From Sphingopyxis sp. BSN-002 (GTDB taxonomy: Bacteria; Pseudomonadota; Alphaproteobacteria; Sphingomonadales; Sphingomonadaceae), in NCBI RefSeq assembly GCF_022024275.1, contig NZ_CP091804.1, positions 2,870,501 through 2,934,500 of the forward strand: 64,000 nt of DNA, read 5' to 3'. A program made the translations under genes and the position numbers. This document shows positions 56,925-64,000 of this stretch, one piece after another. The number at the start of each line of letters is the position of its first letter. Position 1 is the first letter of the stretch. The notes under the pieces were generated by a model. It was not told the DNA's origin. It saw nothing but the letters and a program-made list of their open reading frames with translations, and ran no database searches.

Positions 56925-57674
56925 TCAGACCCTGGCACCGAACGGATTGAAATCGGTGCCCTCGTCGAACACGTCGACACCTTCGCGCCGCTTCAACGTC
57001 CCGACCACCGCATAGGTTGCGGGCGTCAGCGCGGCTTCCCACGCGGTCTTGATCGCCCATTGCGACAGCACGACCTGCATCAATTGCTCGGGAGGCCATC
57101 CTGCAAGCCCGTAAAAGGCGAGCGGGTAGAAAATCAGGCTGTCGAGACCCTGGCCGACGACGGTCGAGCCGATCGTGCGTGCCCACAGCATTCGCCCGCC
57201 CGTCCACAGCTTCATCCGCGCGAGCACATAGGAATTGGCGAATTCGCCGACACAGAAAGCAGTCATCGACGCGAGGACGATGCGCCAGCTGTTGCCGAAG
57301 ACGAATTCATAGCTCGCCTGCCCCGGCCAGCCCTCGGCGGGGGGCAGCGCGACGACCACCCACGCCATGAACGCCATGAAGGCGAGCGCGGCGAAGCCGG
57401 TCCAGATGACCCGGCGCGCGCGGGCATAGCCATAGACCTCGGTCAGCACGTCGCCGATGATGTAGCTGATCGGGAAGAAGAGCACCCCGGCGCCGAATGC
57501 CCACTGGCTGCCGTCCGGCAGGACGATATAGCTCGGTTTGGAGGCGCCGATGATGTTGCTCAGGAGCAGGATCGCGACGAACGCCGCCATGATCAGATCA
57601 TAATAGCGAAAGTGCCGGACAGCCGACGCAGCGACGTGCTGGGGTTTGTCGGACAGGGTCGAGGTGTCGGTCAT
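56925..57674 (-). CDS. yhhQ: Queuosine precursor transporter
   Basis: A 249-residue inner-membrane importer (VUT/YhhQ family) for queuine precursors such as preQ0/preQ1. Family segments: AGVLFFPISYIIGDVLTEVYGY (start of the N-half, read in part), ASMTAFCVGEFANSYVLARMK and GSTVVGQGLDSLIFYPLAFYG. Six membrane helices. No preQ1 riboswitch was recognised upstream. Confidence 0.93.
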   Translation of the reverse strand: MTDTSTLSDKPQHVAASAVRHFRYYDLIMAAFVAILLLSNIIGASKPSYIVLPDGSQWAFGAGVLFFPISYIIGDVLTEVYGYARARRVIWTGFAALAFMAFMAWVVVALPPAEGWPGQASYEFVFGNSWRIVLASMTAFCVGEFANSYVLARMKLWTGGRMLWARTIGSTVVGQGLDSLIFYPLAFYGLAGWPPEQLMQVVLSQWAIKTAWEAALTPATYAVVGTLKRREGVDVFDEGTDFNPFGARV

Positions 57675-57747
57675 CGCGACCGCTGCTTAACGCGCTTTGC
57701 AGCCCAAGCAAACCACGCTATTCGCCGCGTCCACAGCCTTGGTGCAC

Positions 57748-57824
57748 GCGCCCGTAGCTCAGCTGGATAGAGCACCCGCCTTCTAAGCGGGTGGTCGCAG
57801 GTTCGAATCCTGCCGGGCGCGCCA
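57748..57824 (+). tRNA. tRNA-Arg (anticodon TCT)
   Basis: A 77-base tRNA with the acceptor stem GCGCCCG (57748-57754) and CGGGCGC (57814-57820), D loop AGCTGGATA, anticodon stem CCCGC/GCGGG with loop CTTCTAA (anticodon TCT, reads AGA/AGG), T arm GCAGG-TTCGAAT-CCTGC and an encoded CCA. Confidence 0.98.
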
Positions 57825-57836
57825 TCTTCCCCGTTG

Positions 57837-58004
57837 CTATCCGGTCGCCTGCTCGGCGCGTTTCAGTTTGCGCGCCTTCTGTTCGTGACGGACCGCGGCC
57901 TCGCGAAGGCGGCGCGCGAGGAAGGGGTCGTCGGACGCGTTCGCCTTCAGCCGCGCGACGCGCGCGAGCTGCTCATAATAGATGGAATCGCGAATCTGGT
58001 CCAT
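57837..58004 (-). CDS. Small conserved-looking helical protein
   Basis: A 55-residue protein (MDQIRDSIYYEQLARVARLK at the start, ending KLKRAEQATG), rich in lysine, arginine and glutamate and probably a helix-turn-helix of two helices with no membrane part. Too short for automatic calls. It is next to the tRNA and faces it. Its regular coding pattern, high GC third positions and ATG support it; function unknown. Confidence 0.62.
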   Translation of the reverse strand: MDQIRDSIYYEQLARVARLKANASDDPFLARRLREAAVRHEQKARKLKRAEQATG

Positions 58005-58127
58005 TCGGGGACAGGTATCACGATGCTGTCACAAAGGAACGAACGCTTTTCCGGCGATTTTTCCCGAATCGGGGCAAGACCCGAACCCGGGCTGCCGCGG
58101 GTAATATGCTGCACTCGACTTCCTTGT

Positions 58128-58142
58128 TGAGAATCGTTCGCA
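58128..58142 (+). promoter_or_regulatory. Fur-like site TGAGA-N5-TCGCA (2)
   Basis: TGAGAATCGTTCGCA, 42 bp upstream of the ATG at 58184. With the flanking bases it shares 18 of 20 bases with the site at 54540-54559. Confidence 0.55.
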
Positions 58143-58183
58143 AATATGCGATACCATTCCCGACGACCGGAAAGGAATGCGGC

Positions 58184-58528
58184 ATGATCCACGCAGCCAT
58201 CGAGGTGCCGCTCGCGAGACGGTCGGGCGAGATGCTGATAGGCGAGGCGTTGCGCTGCTGGTCGCGCGCCCGCGCGCTCAAAACGGACGTGATACCAAAG
58301 ATATACGGATTGCTCGCGATCAGCGGCCGGCCGATGCTCGCACCGGCGCTGGCGAGCATGCTCGCGCTGTTCGAGGATTGGCTCGGTCGCCCGCCGGCAT
58401 CCGCCGGTCCGCGGCAGTTGGCCGACGAGGCGCTGCTGCTGACCCTGCTCGAAGAGGCGGCCGGCACCGCCACGCCGTTCGAGTCCGCGCTCTGCTCGAC
58501 GCGTGCGATGCTGTGGGAGGGGCTGTGA
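58184..58528 (+). CDS. Uncharacterised 114-residue protein
   Basis: Helical protein (MIHAAIEVPLARRSGEMLIG at the start; later LALFEDWLGRPPASAG and EEAAGTATPFESALCSTRAM). No domain recognised. A Fur-like box lies 42 bp upstream and the following flavin-type gene overlaps by four bases (GTGA), so it may be an iron-regulated partner of the flavin protein. Confidence 0.65.
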   Translation: MIHAAIEVPLARRSGEMLIGEALRCWSRARALKTDVIPKIYGLLAISGRPMLAPALASMLALFEDWLGRPPASAGPRQLADEALLLTLLEEAAGTATPFESALCSTRAMLWEGL

Positions 58529-59532
58529 GCGAGATGATCGACAGCCGCGAGGCGCTTGAGGCCGTGATCGGCAAGGCGCCGCCCGCGATCGACCTCAAGG
58601 TCATCGATCATATCGACGCGACCGCGCGGGCGTGGCTGGCGAGCGCCCCGTTGATGTTCTCAGGGCTGGGCGGGGCAGGGCGCATCGCCGTGACGCTCGG
58701 CGGTGGTGCGGCGGGCTTCGCCGCAGCCGCCGATCCGTCCACCTTGCAACTGCCGCTCGACCGCATCGACGATCCCCCCCTTCTCGTGCCGGGCGCCAGC
58801 TTCGGTTCGCTTTTCCTTGTCCCCGGAATCGGCGAGACGCTGCGGATCAATGGCCGCGTCGCCGGTGTCGCTGACGGCATGGCCCGGATCGCGGTCGAGG
58901 AATGCTATGTCCATTGCGCGAAGGCGCTGATCCGCTCCGAATTCTGGGCCGCCGCTCCCGTGATCGACGCGCCGGCCGATGCGCAGGGCTTCGCCGCCGC
59001 CAGTCGCTTCATGGCGCTCGCGACGATCGACGCCAACGGTGGCGCCGACCTCAGTCCGAAGGGCGACCCCGCGGGCGCGATGGTCCGCGCCGAGGGCGAA
59101 CGACTGTGGTTCGCCGATCGGCCGGGCAACCGCCGCGCTGACAGCTTTCGCAACATCATCGCGCAGCCGTGCATCGCTGCGGCGCTGCTGATCCCTGGCT
59201 CGGCCGAGGTCGTGGTCGTCGAGGGGCGGGCGGCGGTGACCACCGACCCCGCGATGCGCGAGGCCTTCACCGTCCGCGAGAAGCTGCCGTTGCTTGCGAC
59301 GCGCGTCGACGAGGTGCGCCTGACCCGGCGACCGAGCGCTGCGCTCGCCCGCGCCGCGCTATGGCCCGCCGCGGCGGCGCCCGCCGGGCTCCGCCCCGCA
59401 AAGATGCTCGCCGAGCATGTCCGGCTCAACAGGGACAAGGGGCTCGGCGCACGCATCGCAGGGGCGTTGGTGTCGGTGCCCGGGCTGATGCAGCGCGGGC
59501 TCGACAAGGACTATAAAGACAATCTTTATTGA
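58525..59532 (+). CDS. Pyridoxamine 5'-phosphate oxidase-like flavin-binding protein
   Basis: A 335-residue split-barrel protein of the PNPOx-like/haem-utilisation superfamily. The GTG start at 58525 overlaps the upstream stop (GTGA). The central barrel has FMALATIDANGGADLSPKGDP (about 168-188 in part), ERLWFADRPGNRRADSFRNI and CIAAALLIPGSAEVVVVEGRA. Proteins of this fold include FMN oxidases and haem-degrading HugZ types, fitting the iron theme, but haem ligands cannot be seen. Convergent with the TonB receptor. Confidence 0.78.
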   Translation: MSEMIDSREALEAVIGKAPPAIDLKVIDHIDATARAWLASAPLMFSGLGGAGRIAVTLGGGAAGFAAAADPSTLQLPLDRIDDPPLLVPGASFGSLFLVPGIGETLRINGRVAGVADGMARIAVEECYVHCAKALIRSEFWAAAPVIDAPADAQGFAAASRFMALATIDANGGADLSPKGDPAGAMVRAEGERLWFADRPGNRRADSFRNIIAQPCIAAALLIPGSAEVVVVEGRAAVTTDPAMREAFTVREKLPLLATRVDEVRLTRRPSAALARAALWPAAAAPAGLRPAKMLAEHVRLNRDKGLGARIAGALVSVPGLMQRGLDKDYKDNLY

Positions 59533-59547
59533 GCGGGAAGGGGCGCC

Positions 59548-61893
59548 CTAGAAGCGCCCCTCGAAGGTCAGCCCGAACATCCGCGGCTCGCCGAGCAGCG
59601 CCTGCAGCCGGCCGGCGTTCTCGTACTGATAGTCGTAATATTTGTCGTCGAAGATGTTCGTCGCGACCAGATACGCCCCGAAATTCTCGTTGCTGTAGCC
59701 GATCTTGGCGTTGACGAGCGTGCGCGCGGGGACGTCGCGGCCGAGATCCTGGTCGATCACATTCTGGAACTGCGCGCCGCGGTAATTGGCGTTGAGGTTC
59801 ACCGACACGCCGCTCGGGTGGCGCCAGTCGACGCCCGCCGCCGCGGTCCATTTCGGCGCGCCCGAGAAAGCGTTGCCCGACAGGTCCTGCGCCTGACCGT
59901 TCCGGACGGTGAAGTCGAGGAACTTGCTGTTTGCATAGCCGACCGAGCCATAGATGTTGAGGCGGTCGGTCGCCTGGAAATTACTCTCGACCTCGAAGCC
60001 CCAGACGCGCGACTTGCCCGCGTTCTGCGTCTCGTAATCATAGACATTCTCGGACAGTTGCACCGTCACCTGCTGGTCGGTCCAGTCGATATAGAAGGCG
60101 TTGGCGTTCAGCGTCAGGCGCCGGTCGAGCCATTGCGTGCGCAGCGACAGCTCGTAATTCCACGTATATTCGGGATCATAGGTAAAAGCCTGCGCGCGGC
60201 CCGGATTGATCCCGCTGCCGCCCGAGCGATAGCCGCGCTGGACGATCGCGCTCAGCGTCTTGTCGGGCGCGACCTCCCACGACACGCCCCCCTTCGGCAG
60301 GAACGCCTTGTAGGTCGTCGTGCGCTGCGGCCCCGAACTGCTGGCATTGTCGACGTCGGAGAGCAGCAGCCCGTTCACCGTCTGCACGACCAGCCCGAAC
60401 AGCGGATTGATCTGGCCATAGAAGGCGGGGTCGGGAAGCACGGTGTTGAGCGTCACGTCATTCTCGTTGCGCACCTTCTGCTTCTCGCGGTCGTAGCGGA
60501 AGCCCGCGAGCAGCTTCAGTCCCGGCGCGACCTCCCAGCTCGCATCGCCGAACAGCGCCGCGGTCTGGATGTCGAACGGATAGAGCTGCTTCGACGAGAT
60601 GAAGACGCGCTCGGGATAGACCGCGCGCACCTGCTGCGCGAGCGCCAGCGCGGTCGCGGGGTCGAGCCCGGCGCCGCCCTGCGCCGGCGGCAGCGACAGG
60701 AAGCCCGCGACGCGCTGCGTCAGCCCCAGATCCTGATCGAGATCGAGGCTGAAGGTGCTGTTCGCCAGATAGTCGGGGTTCTTGTGGTGCGAATAATAGG
60801 CGCCGACCAGACCCTGCAACGCGCCGGTGTCGAAGGTCAGCCGGAGCTCCTGGCTGAAGATCTTCTGGTTCGTCGAATAGTCGCCATAGGCCTCGTCCTC
60901 GCGGCGCAGGTCGCCGTCATAGGTCGAGAAGGTCTTGAGCTTGTTGTAGGTGCTGATCGACGACAGCGTGAAGACGTCGCCGAGCGGCAGCGACGCATCG
61001 AGCGTGAACAGGTCGGTGCTCGTTTTTGTATAGGTGTCGCGGTTCGCCTCGACTGTGCGGCGCTTCCACGCGTTCGGCAGGTCGGTGAAGCTATAGCCGC
61101 GCCCGTCGTTGCCGAAATGCCGGTCGCGGAGATAAGAGGCGACGATCTTCAGCCCGTCGGCGCCCCACGGCGTGAAGAGCAATTTGGTGCGCAGCACCTC
61201 GCTGTTCGACTTGGCATGGTCGCCGCCGGTGACGCTGTTCTTGATCAGGCCATCGCCGCGCGCGATCTCGCCCGCGACGCGAAACGCGAGGACATCGGGG
61301 ACGATCGGGCCGCCGACCGCGGCGGCGAAGCGATATTCGCCGTCGGCGTCGGTGATCATCGCGCGCGCCTTGCCCTTCCAGTCGAAGCTGGGGTCGGTCG
61401 TCTTGAGGATGATCGCGCCCGCCAGCGCGTTGCGGCCCTGCAGCGTCGACTGCGGCCCGCGCAGGATTTCGACCTGGTCGAGGTCCCAGAGGTCGAGCGG
61501 CCCGCCGCCACTCGCTTCGCGGGGTAGCGGCGATCCGTCGAGATAGACGGTGGCGAGGTCACCGAGCCCGGTGCCCGAGACATTGGTGCTCGAAATGCCG
61601 CGGATGTTGAAGCCGCTCTCGGAAAAGGTCGACGACAGGTTCGCGGTGCGGTCGATCAGGTCATAGACGCTGACGAGATTCTGCTTCTCGATTTCCTCGG
61701 CGGTAAAGACCTTCACGCTCGTCGGCGTGTCCTGCAGCGTGCGGTCGAATTTCAGGCCGGTGACGACGATCTCGTTGCTGTCGGTCGCGGCGCCGGCATC
61801 GGCGCTCGCCGCATCCATCGCGGCTTCTTCGGCATGGACCGGCATTGCCGCGCCTGCGAGCAGAAGCGCCAGCAGCTTGATCGTCTTGGTCAT
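59548..61893 (-). CDS. TonB-dependent outer-membrane receptor
   Basis: A 781-residue receptor, probably for a siderophore or haem. A signal peptide (1-22), a TonB-box-like NEIVVTGLKFDRTLQ (about 40-54), the plug domain with NLSSTFSESGFNIRGISS and VEILRGPQSTLQGRNALAGA, and a 22-strand barrel ending in the aromatic FGLTFEGRF. The start at 61893 is chosen for the signal peptide. The adjacent divergent PepSY operon and a Fur-like motif suggest iron uptake. The substrate cannot be read. Confidence 0.92.
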   Translation of the reverse strand: MTKTIKLLALLLAGAAMPVHAEEAAMDAASADAGAATDSNEIVVTGLKFDRTLQDTPTSVKVFTAEEIEKQNLVSVYDLIDRTANLSSTFSESGFNIRGISSTNVSGTGLGDLATVYLDGSPLPREASGGGPLDLWDLDQVEILRGPQSTLQGRNALAGAIILKTTDPSFDWKGKARAMITDADGEYRFAAAVGGPIVPDVLAFRVAGEIARGDGLIKNSVTGGDHAKSNSEVLRTKLLFTPWGADGLKIVASYLRDRHFGNDGRGYSFTDLPNAWKRRTVEANRDTYTKTSTDLFTLDASLPLGDVFTLSSISTYNKLKTFSTYDGDLRREDEAYGDYSTNQKIFSQELRLTFDTGALQGLVGAYYSHHKNPDYLANSTFSLDLDQDLGLTQRVAGFLSLPPAQGGAGLDPATALALAQQVRAVYPERVFISSKQLYPFDIQTAALFGDASWEVAPGLKLLAGFRYDREKQKVRNENDVTLNTVLPDPAFYGQINPLFGLVVQTVNGLLLSDVDNASSSGPQRTTTYKAFLPKGGVSWEVAPDKTLSAIVQRGYRSGGSGINPGRAQAFTYDPEYTWNYELSLRTQWLDRRLTLNANAFYIDWTDQQVTVQLSENVYDYETQNAGKSRVWGFEVESNFQATDRLNIYGSVGYANSKFLDFTVRNGQAQDLSGNAFSGAPKWTAAAGVDWRHPSGVSVNLNANYRGAQFQNVIDQDLGRDVPARTLVNAKIGYSNENFGAYLVATNIFDDKYYDYQYENAGRLQALLGEPRMFGLTFEGRF

Positions 61894-61934
61894 GGTAACA
61901 CCCCCTGTGTCGCTGATGGCGCGGCGGCTATTGC

Positions 61935-61955
61935 TATTGCAAATGAGAGTCAATA
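61935..61955. promoter_or_regulatory. Degenerate Fur-like site between the TonB receptor and PepSY operons
   Basis: TATTG-CAAATGAGAGT-CAATA, arms of 5 bp, in the 92-bp divergent region. The related 19-mer GCAAATGAGAGTCAATAGT matches the classical Escherichia coli Fur consensus at 12 of 19 positions (hand count), and TGCAA-N5-AGTCA matches the local 15-bp element at 7 of 10. Confidence 0.45.
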
Positions 61956-61985
61956 GTGGAGAAGGCAGGATTGCAAGGGGGATAT

Positions 61986-62561
61986 ATGGAAGACAGCCCG
62001 GCCATTGGCCCGGCCTTGCTGGTTGCCGTAGCGGCAGGCGCGGGCGTGTGGATGCTGCTGCGGTCGTGGCGCGGCAGGCAGTCCGACCGCCGGCTCGTCT
62101 GGAGCGGCTGGCTGCTGATCGTGGCCGCGCTGGCTTACCCGGCTTCGCTGCTCGGCCCGGTGCGCGGCCCCCTCATCGCGCTCGCGCTCGTCTCGACCGT
62201 CGCGCTCGGCGTCGTCGCGTCGAATTACACCGTCCGTCAGGCGAAGGCGCGGGCCGCGCGCGAAAGCCTTGCCCCCGAACCTTCGGATCGCGCGACGACC
62301 AAAGGACGCGAGACACTCCGCTGGCTGCTCGCAGGGCCGATCGGGATGATCGCGGCGATGGGCGTCGGCATTGCATGGGCTGCGCTCGTCCCCGGCGAAC
62401 CGCAGACGCGGCTCGTCGTCGGCGGGCTGATCGTCCCCGTCGCGTGGGGCGGCTGCATGGCGTGGACGCTCGCCGACAACCGTATCATCCGCGCGACCGC
62501 CGTGCTCGTCGGCGTCGCGATCGTCAGCTTTGGCGCCGCCATATTGAAGGGCTTCGCATGA
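61986..62561 (+). CDS. Membrane protein linked to the PepSY gene
   Basis: A 191-residue protein with four to six hydrophobic segments (about 7-24, 38-58, 60-85, 113-133, 140-160, 168-188). No domain recognised. It is expressed from the divergent region of the TonB receptor and overlaps the PepSY gene by four bases (ATGA). Probably assists iron-chelate reduction or transport across the inner membrane (inference). Confidence 0.7.
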   Translation: MEDSPAIGPALLVAVAAGAGVWMLLRSWRGRQSDRRLVWSGWLLIVAALAYPASLLGPVRGPLIALALVSTVALGVVASNYTVRQAKARAARESLAPEPSDRATTKGRETLRWLLAGPIGMIAAMGVGIAWAALVPGEPQTRLVVGGLIVPVAWGGCMAWTLADNRIIRATAVLVGVAIVSFGAAILKGFA

Positions 62562-64000
62562 CCGCCACCTCCAAGCCCGCGAAGAAGAAAGACCTGATGT
62601 CGCGCATCCCCGCGGGCTTCGTCCGCGCGGTGCTGCGCGGGCACAGCAGCCTCGGCCTGGCGTTTGCCGCGCTCATCTATCTGATCTGCCTGTCGGGCAG
62701 CATCGCTGTCTTCGCGCACGAGTTCCAGCGCTGGGAAAGCGCCGCCGCACCGCAGGTGACGAGCGTCACCCCCGACGCGGTGCAGACCGCCTTCGAGGGC
62801 GCGATCGCCGCGGGCGGGAAGGGCGTCGAGCATGTCTATATCACGCTGCCGACCAGCGATTTCCCGCGTTTGCTCCTCTATGTCGACGCGGCCGAGGACC
62901 GCGAGTTCCTCGCCGACGCGACCGGCAAGCTGGTTCCCGGCAAGGAATTCGCGTGGACCGAATTCGTCACGCGGCTCCACATCAACCTCCACCTGCCGCG
63001 CACCTGGGGCGGCTTTCTCGTCGGGTTGATCGGGGTGGCTTTGCTGTCGTCGCTGATCTCGGGCGTTCTTGCGCATCCGCGCATCTTCCGCGACGCGTTC
63101 CACTTGCGGCTCGGCGGGTCGAAGCGGCTGCAGGAGGCCGATCTGCACAACCGGCTCGGCGTCTGGGCGCTGCCCTTCCATATCATCATCTCGCTGACCG
63201 GCGCCTTCCTCGGGCTCACGACCATCATCGTCGGGGTCCTCGGCATGGCGATGTTCAACGGCGACGTGGGCAAGGTCTATGCGCTGTTCATCCCCGAGCC
63301 TCCGGTCGACGATCCGCGTCCGGCGCCGGTGCTCGACCTTCGCCCCATGTATGCCAAGCTGCCGCAGGACGGCGGACGCCTCACCTATATCTTCACCGAG
63401 CATCCGACCGAAATGGGCGGTGCAGCGCTGTTCAACGTCGAGCAGCCGGACCGCATGGCGGGGGTCGACAGCTATGCCTTCCGCCGCGACGCGACGATCT
63501 ACAATCAGGGCAAGGCCGCCGACAACAATCTCGGCGAGGATCTGCTCGGCGGCATGAGCCAGCTTCATTTCGGCTGGTTCGGCGGCGGGATCGTCAAGAT
63601 CGTCTATTTCGCGCTCGGCCTTGGTCTTACCTATCTGGCTGCGAGCGGGGTCAACATCTGGCTCGCGCGCCGCCGCGACAAGGGCCGGCCCGCGCCGGGC
63701 TGGGAACGCGCATGGGGTGCGACCGTCTGGGGCCAGCCCGCGGCGATCGCGGGCGCCGCGGTCGCTAGCGTGGCCATTGGCGAGACTGCGGTCGCGATCG
63801 CGACATGGGCGGCGCTGTCGGTGATCTTCTGGCTGCTCGCCTTCCACTTCGATTCGGCGTGGCTCGGCAGGGCAGGGCGGGTCGCGACGGGCGCGCTGAT
63901 GCTGCTCGCGGTCGCGGTGCATCTGGCGCTTCGCGGCGGCGCGACCTCCGCCGATCCGGTGGCGTGGATCGTCAACGCGGGCTTTCTGATCGGGGGATTG
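62558..64000 (+). CDS. PepSY-associated membrane protein (3' end outside the window)
   Basis: A partial protein of 481 residues so far. It has a membrane segment (about 30-55) after a basic start, a PepSY-like periplasmic domain (about 65-125), a histidine-rich stretch TEFVTRLHINLHLPRTWGG (about 130-148), further helices (150-180, 210-235) and an additional extracytoplasmic loop. Histidines in helices suggest haem or iron-chelate reduction, as in PepSY_TM proteins next to siderophore receptors. It runs off the right edge. Confidence 0.85.
   Translation, partial: MTATSKPAKKKDLMSRIPAGFVRAVLRGHSSLGLAFAALIYLICLSGSIAVFAHEFQRWESAAAPQVTSVTPDAVQTAFEGAIAAGGKGVEHVYITLPTSDFPRLLLYVDAAEDREFLADATGKLVPGKEFAWTEFVTRLHINLHLPRTWGGFLVGLIGVALLSSLISGVLAHPRIFRDAFHLRLGGSKRLQEADLHNRLGVWALPFHIIISLTGAFLGLTTIIVGVLGMAMFNGDVGKVYALFIPEPPVDDPRPAPVLDLRPMYAKLPQDGGRLTYIFTEHPTEMGGAALFNVEQPDRMAGVDSYAFRRDATIYNQGKAADNNLGEDLLGGMSQLHFGWFGGGIVKIVYFALGLGLTYLAASGVNIWLARRRDKGRPAPGWERAWGATVWGQPAAIAGAAVASVAIGETAVAIATWAALSVIFWLLAFHFDSAWLGRAGRVATGALMLLAVAVHLALRGGATSADPVAWIVNAGFLIGGL

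Noticed and set aside
57675..57747. preQ1 riboswitch before the queuosine precursor transporter
   Set aside because: The short leader lacks the conserved AT-rich tail and pairing of preQ1 classes.
62237..63922. A 561-codon antisense frame opposite the PepSY gene
   Set aside because: Shadow frame rich in arginine and aspartate with no fold signature.
1..64000. CRISPR arrays, insertion sequences and prophage
   Set aside because: No regularly spaced repeats, transposase, integrase or phage structural genes were seen.

Overview
The window is 64 kb of high-GC, densely coding chromosome from an alphaproteobacterium, most likely of the order Sphingomonadales (Sphingopyxis/Sphingomonas-like). The main pointers are a CtrA cell-cycle regulator with GANTC (CcrM-type) and TTAA-N7-TTAA sites in its promoter, the many secreted peptidases and small sphingomonad-type secreted proteins, the purS/purQ pair, a TonB receptor with a PepSY membrane protein, and tightly packed operons with ATGA stop/start overlaps. 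I saw no insertion sequence, prophage, integrase or CRISPR array. The genus is inferred from gene content, not from a search.

Layout. 1-2620: parC (cut by the left edge) and an M20 peptidase. 2728-5792: a five-gene overlapping operon (acyltransferase, DUF1295 membrane protein, unknown, M50-like protease, GNAT). 5796-9372: a 2-oxoglutarate oxygenase, an EVE protein, PilZ, a SRAP-family protein lacking its catalytic residues, ArfB and a pseudouridine synthase. 9380-12667: dioxygenase, azoreductase and pirin genes divergent from a LysR regulator. 12860-13632: ctrA and its terminator. 13747-16138: a three-gene module of unlike base usage made of a conserved uncharacterised protein, an RtcB-family RNA ligase and release factor H (PrfH). 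It fits the known PrfH-RtcB2 system for rescuing and repairing ribosomes with a cut decoding centre, plus an undescribed partner, and is the best candidate for a novel system here.

16164-24346: PilZ, M28 peptidase, three small secreted proteins separated by terminators, free-methionine-sulfoxide reductase, an EEP-family protein and a prolyl oligopeptidase. 24434-27769: a GbsR/MarR-controlled operon of a DUF4166 protein, a DCC thiol protein and a saccharopine-dehydrogenase-like/DUF4166 fusion, with a perfect palindrome over the regulator start. 28663-31184: rpsM-rpsK-rpoA-rplQ. 31407-36901: CysQ, PmbA/TldE, membrane protein, S9 peptidase, secreted protein. 36973-43967: housekeeping chain proA, unknown, nadD, rsfS, rlmH, envC-like, ctpA, dsbB, coq7, with a large palindrome between rsfS and rlmH.

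44046-51030: a DUF3667 protein, PhoD phosphatase, ArsR-SRPBCC pair, enoyl-CoA hydratase, purC and a diguanylate cyclase. 51078-53972: M16 peptidase. 53989-64000: an iron-related stretch with bfd-bfr, a TonB receptor, a PepSY protein and uncharacterised genes, linked by a repeated 15-bp element TG(A/C)GA-N5-TCGCA that looks like a Fur-type operator. purS, purQ, a queuosine-precursor transporter and tRNA-Arg(TCT) lie inside it.

All motif positions were read by eye; no alignment or database search was run.
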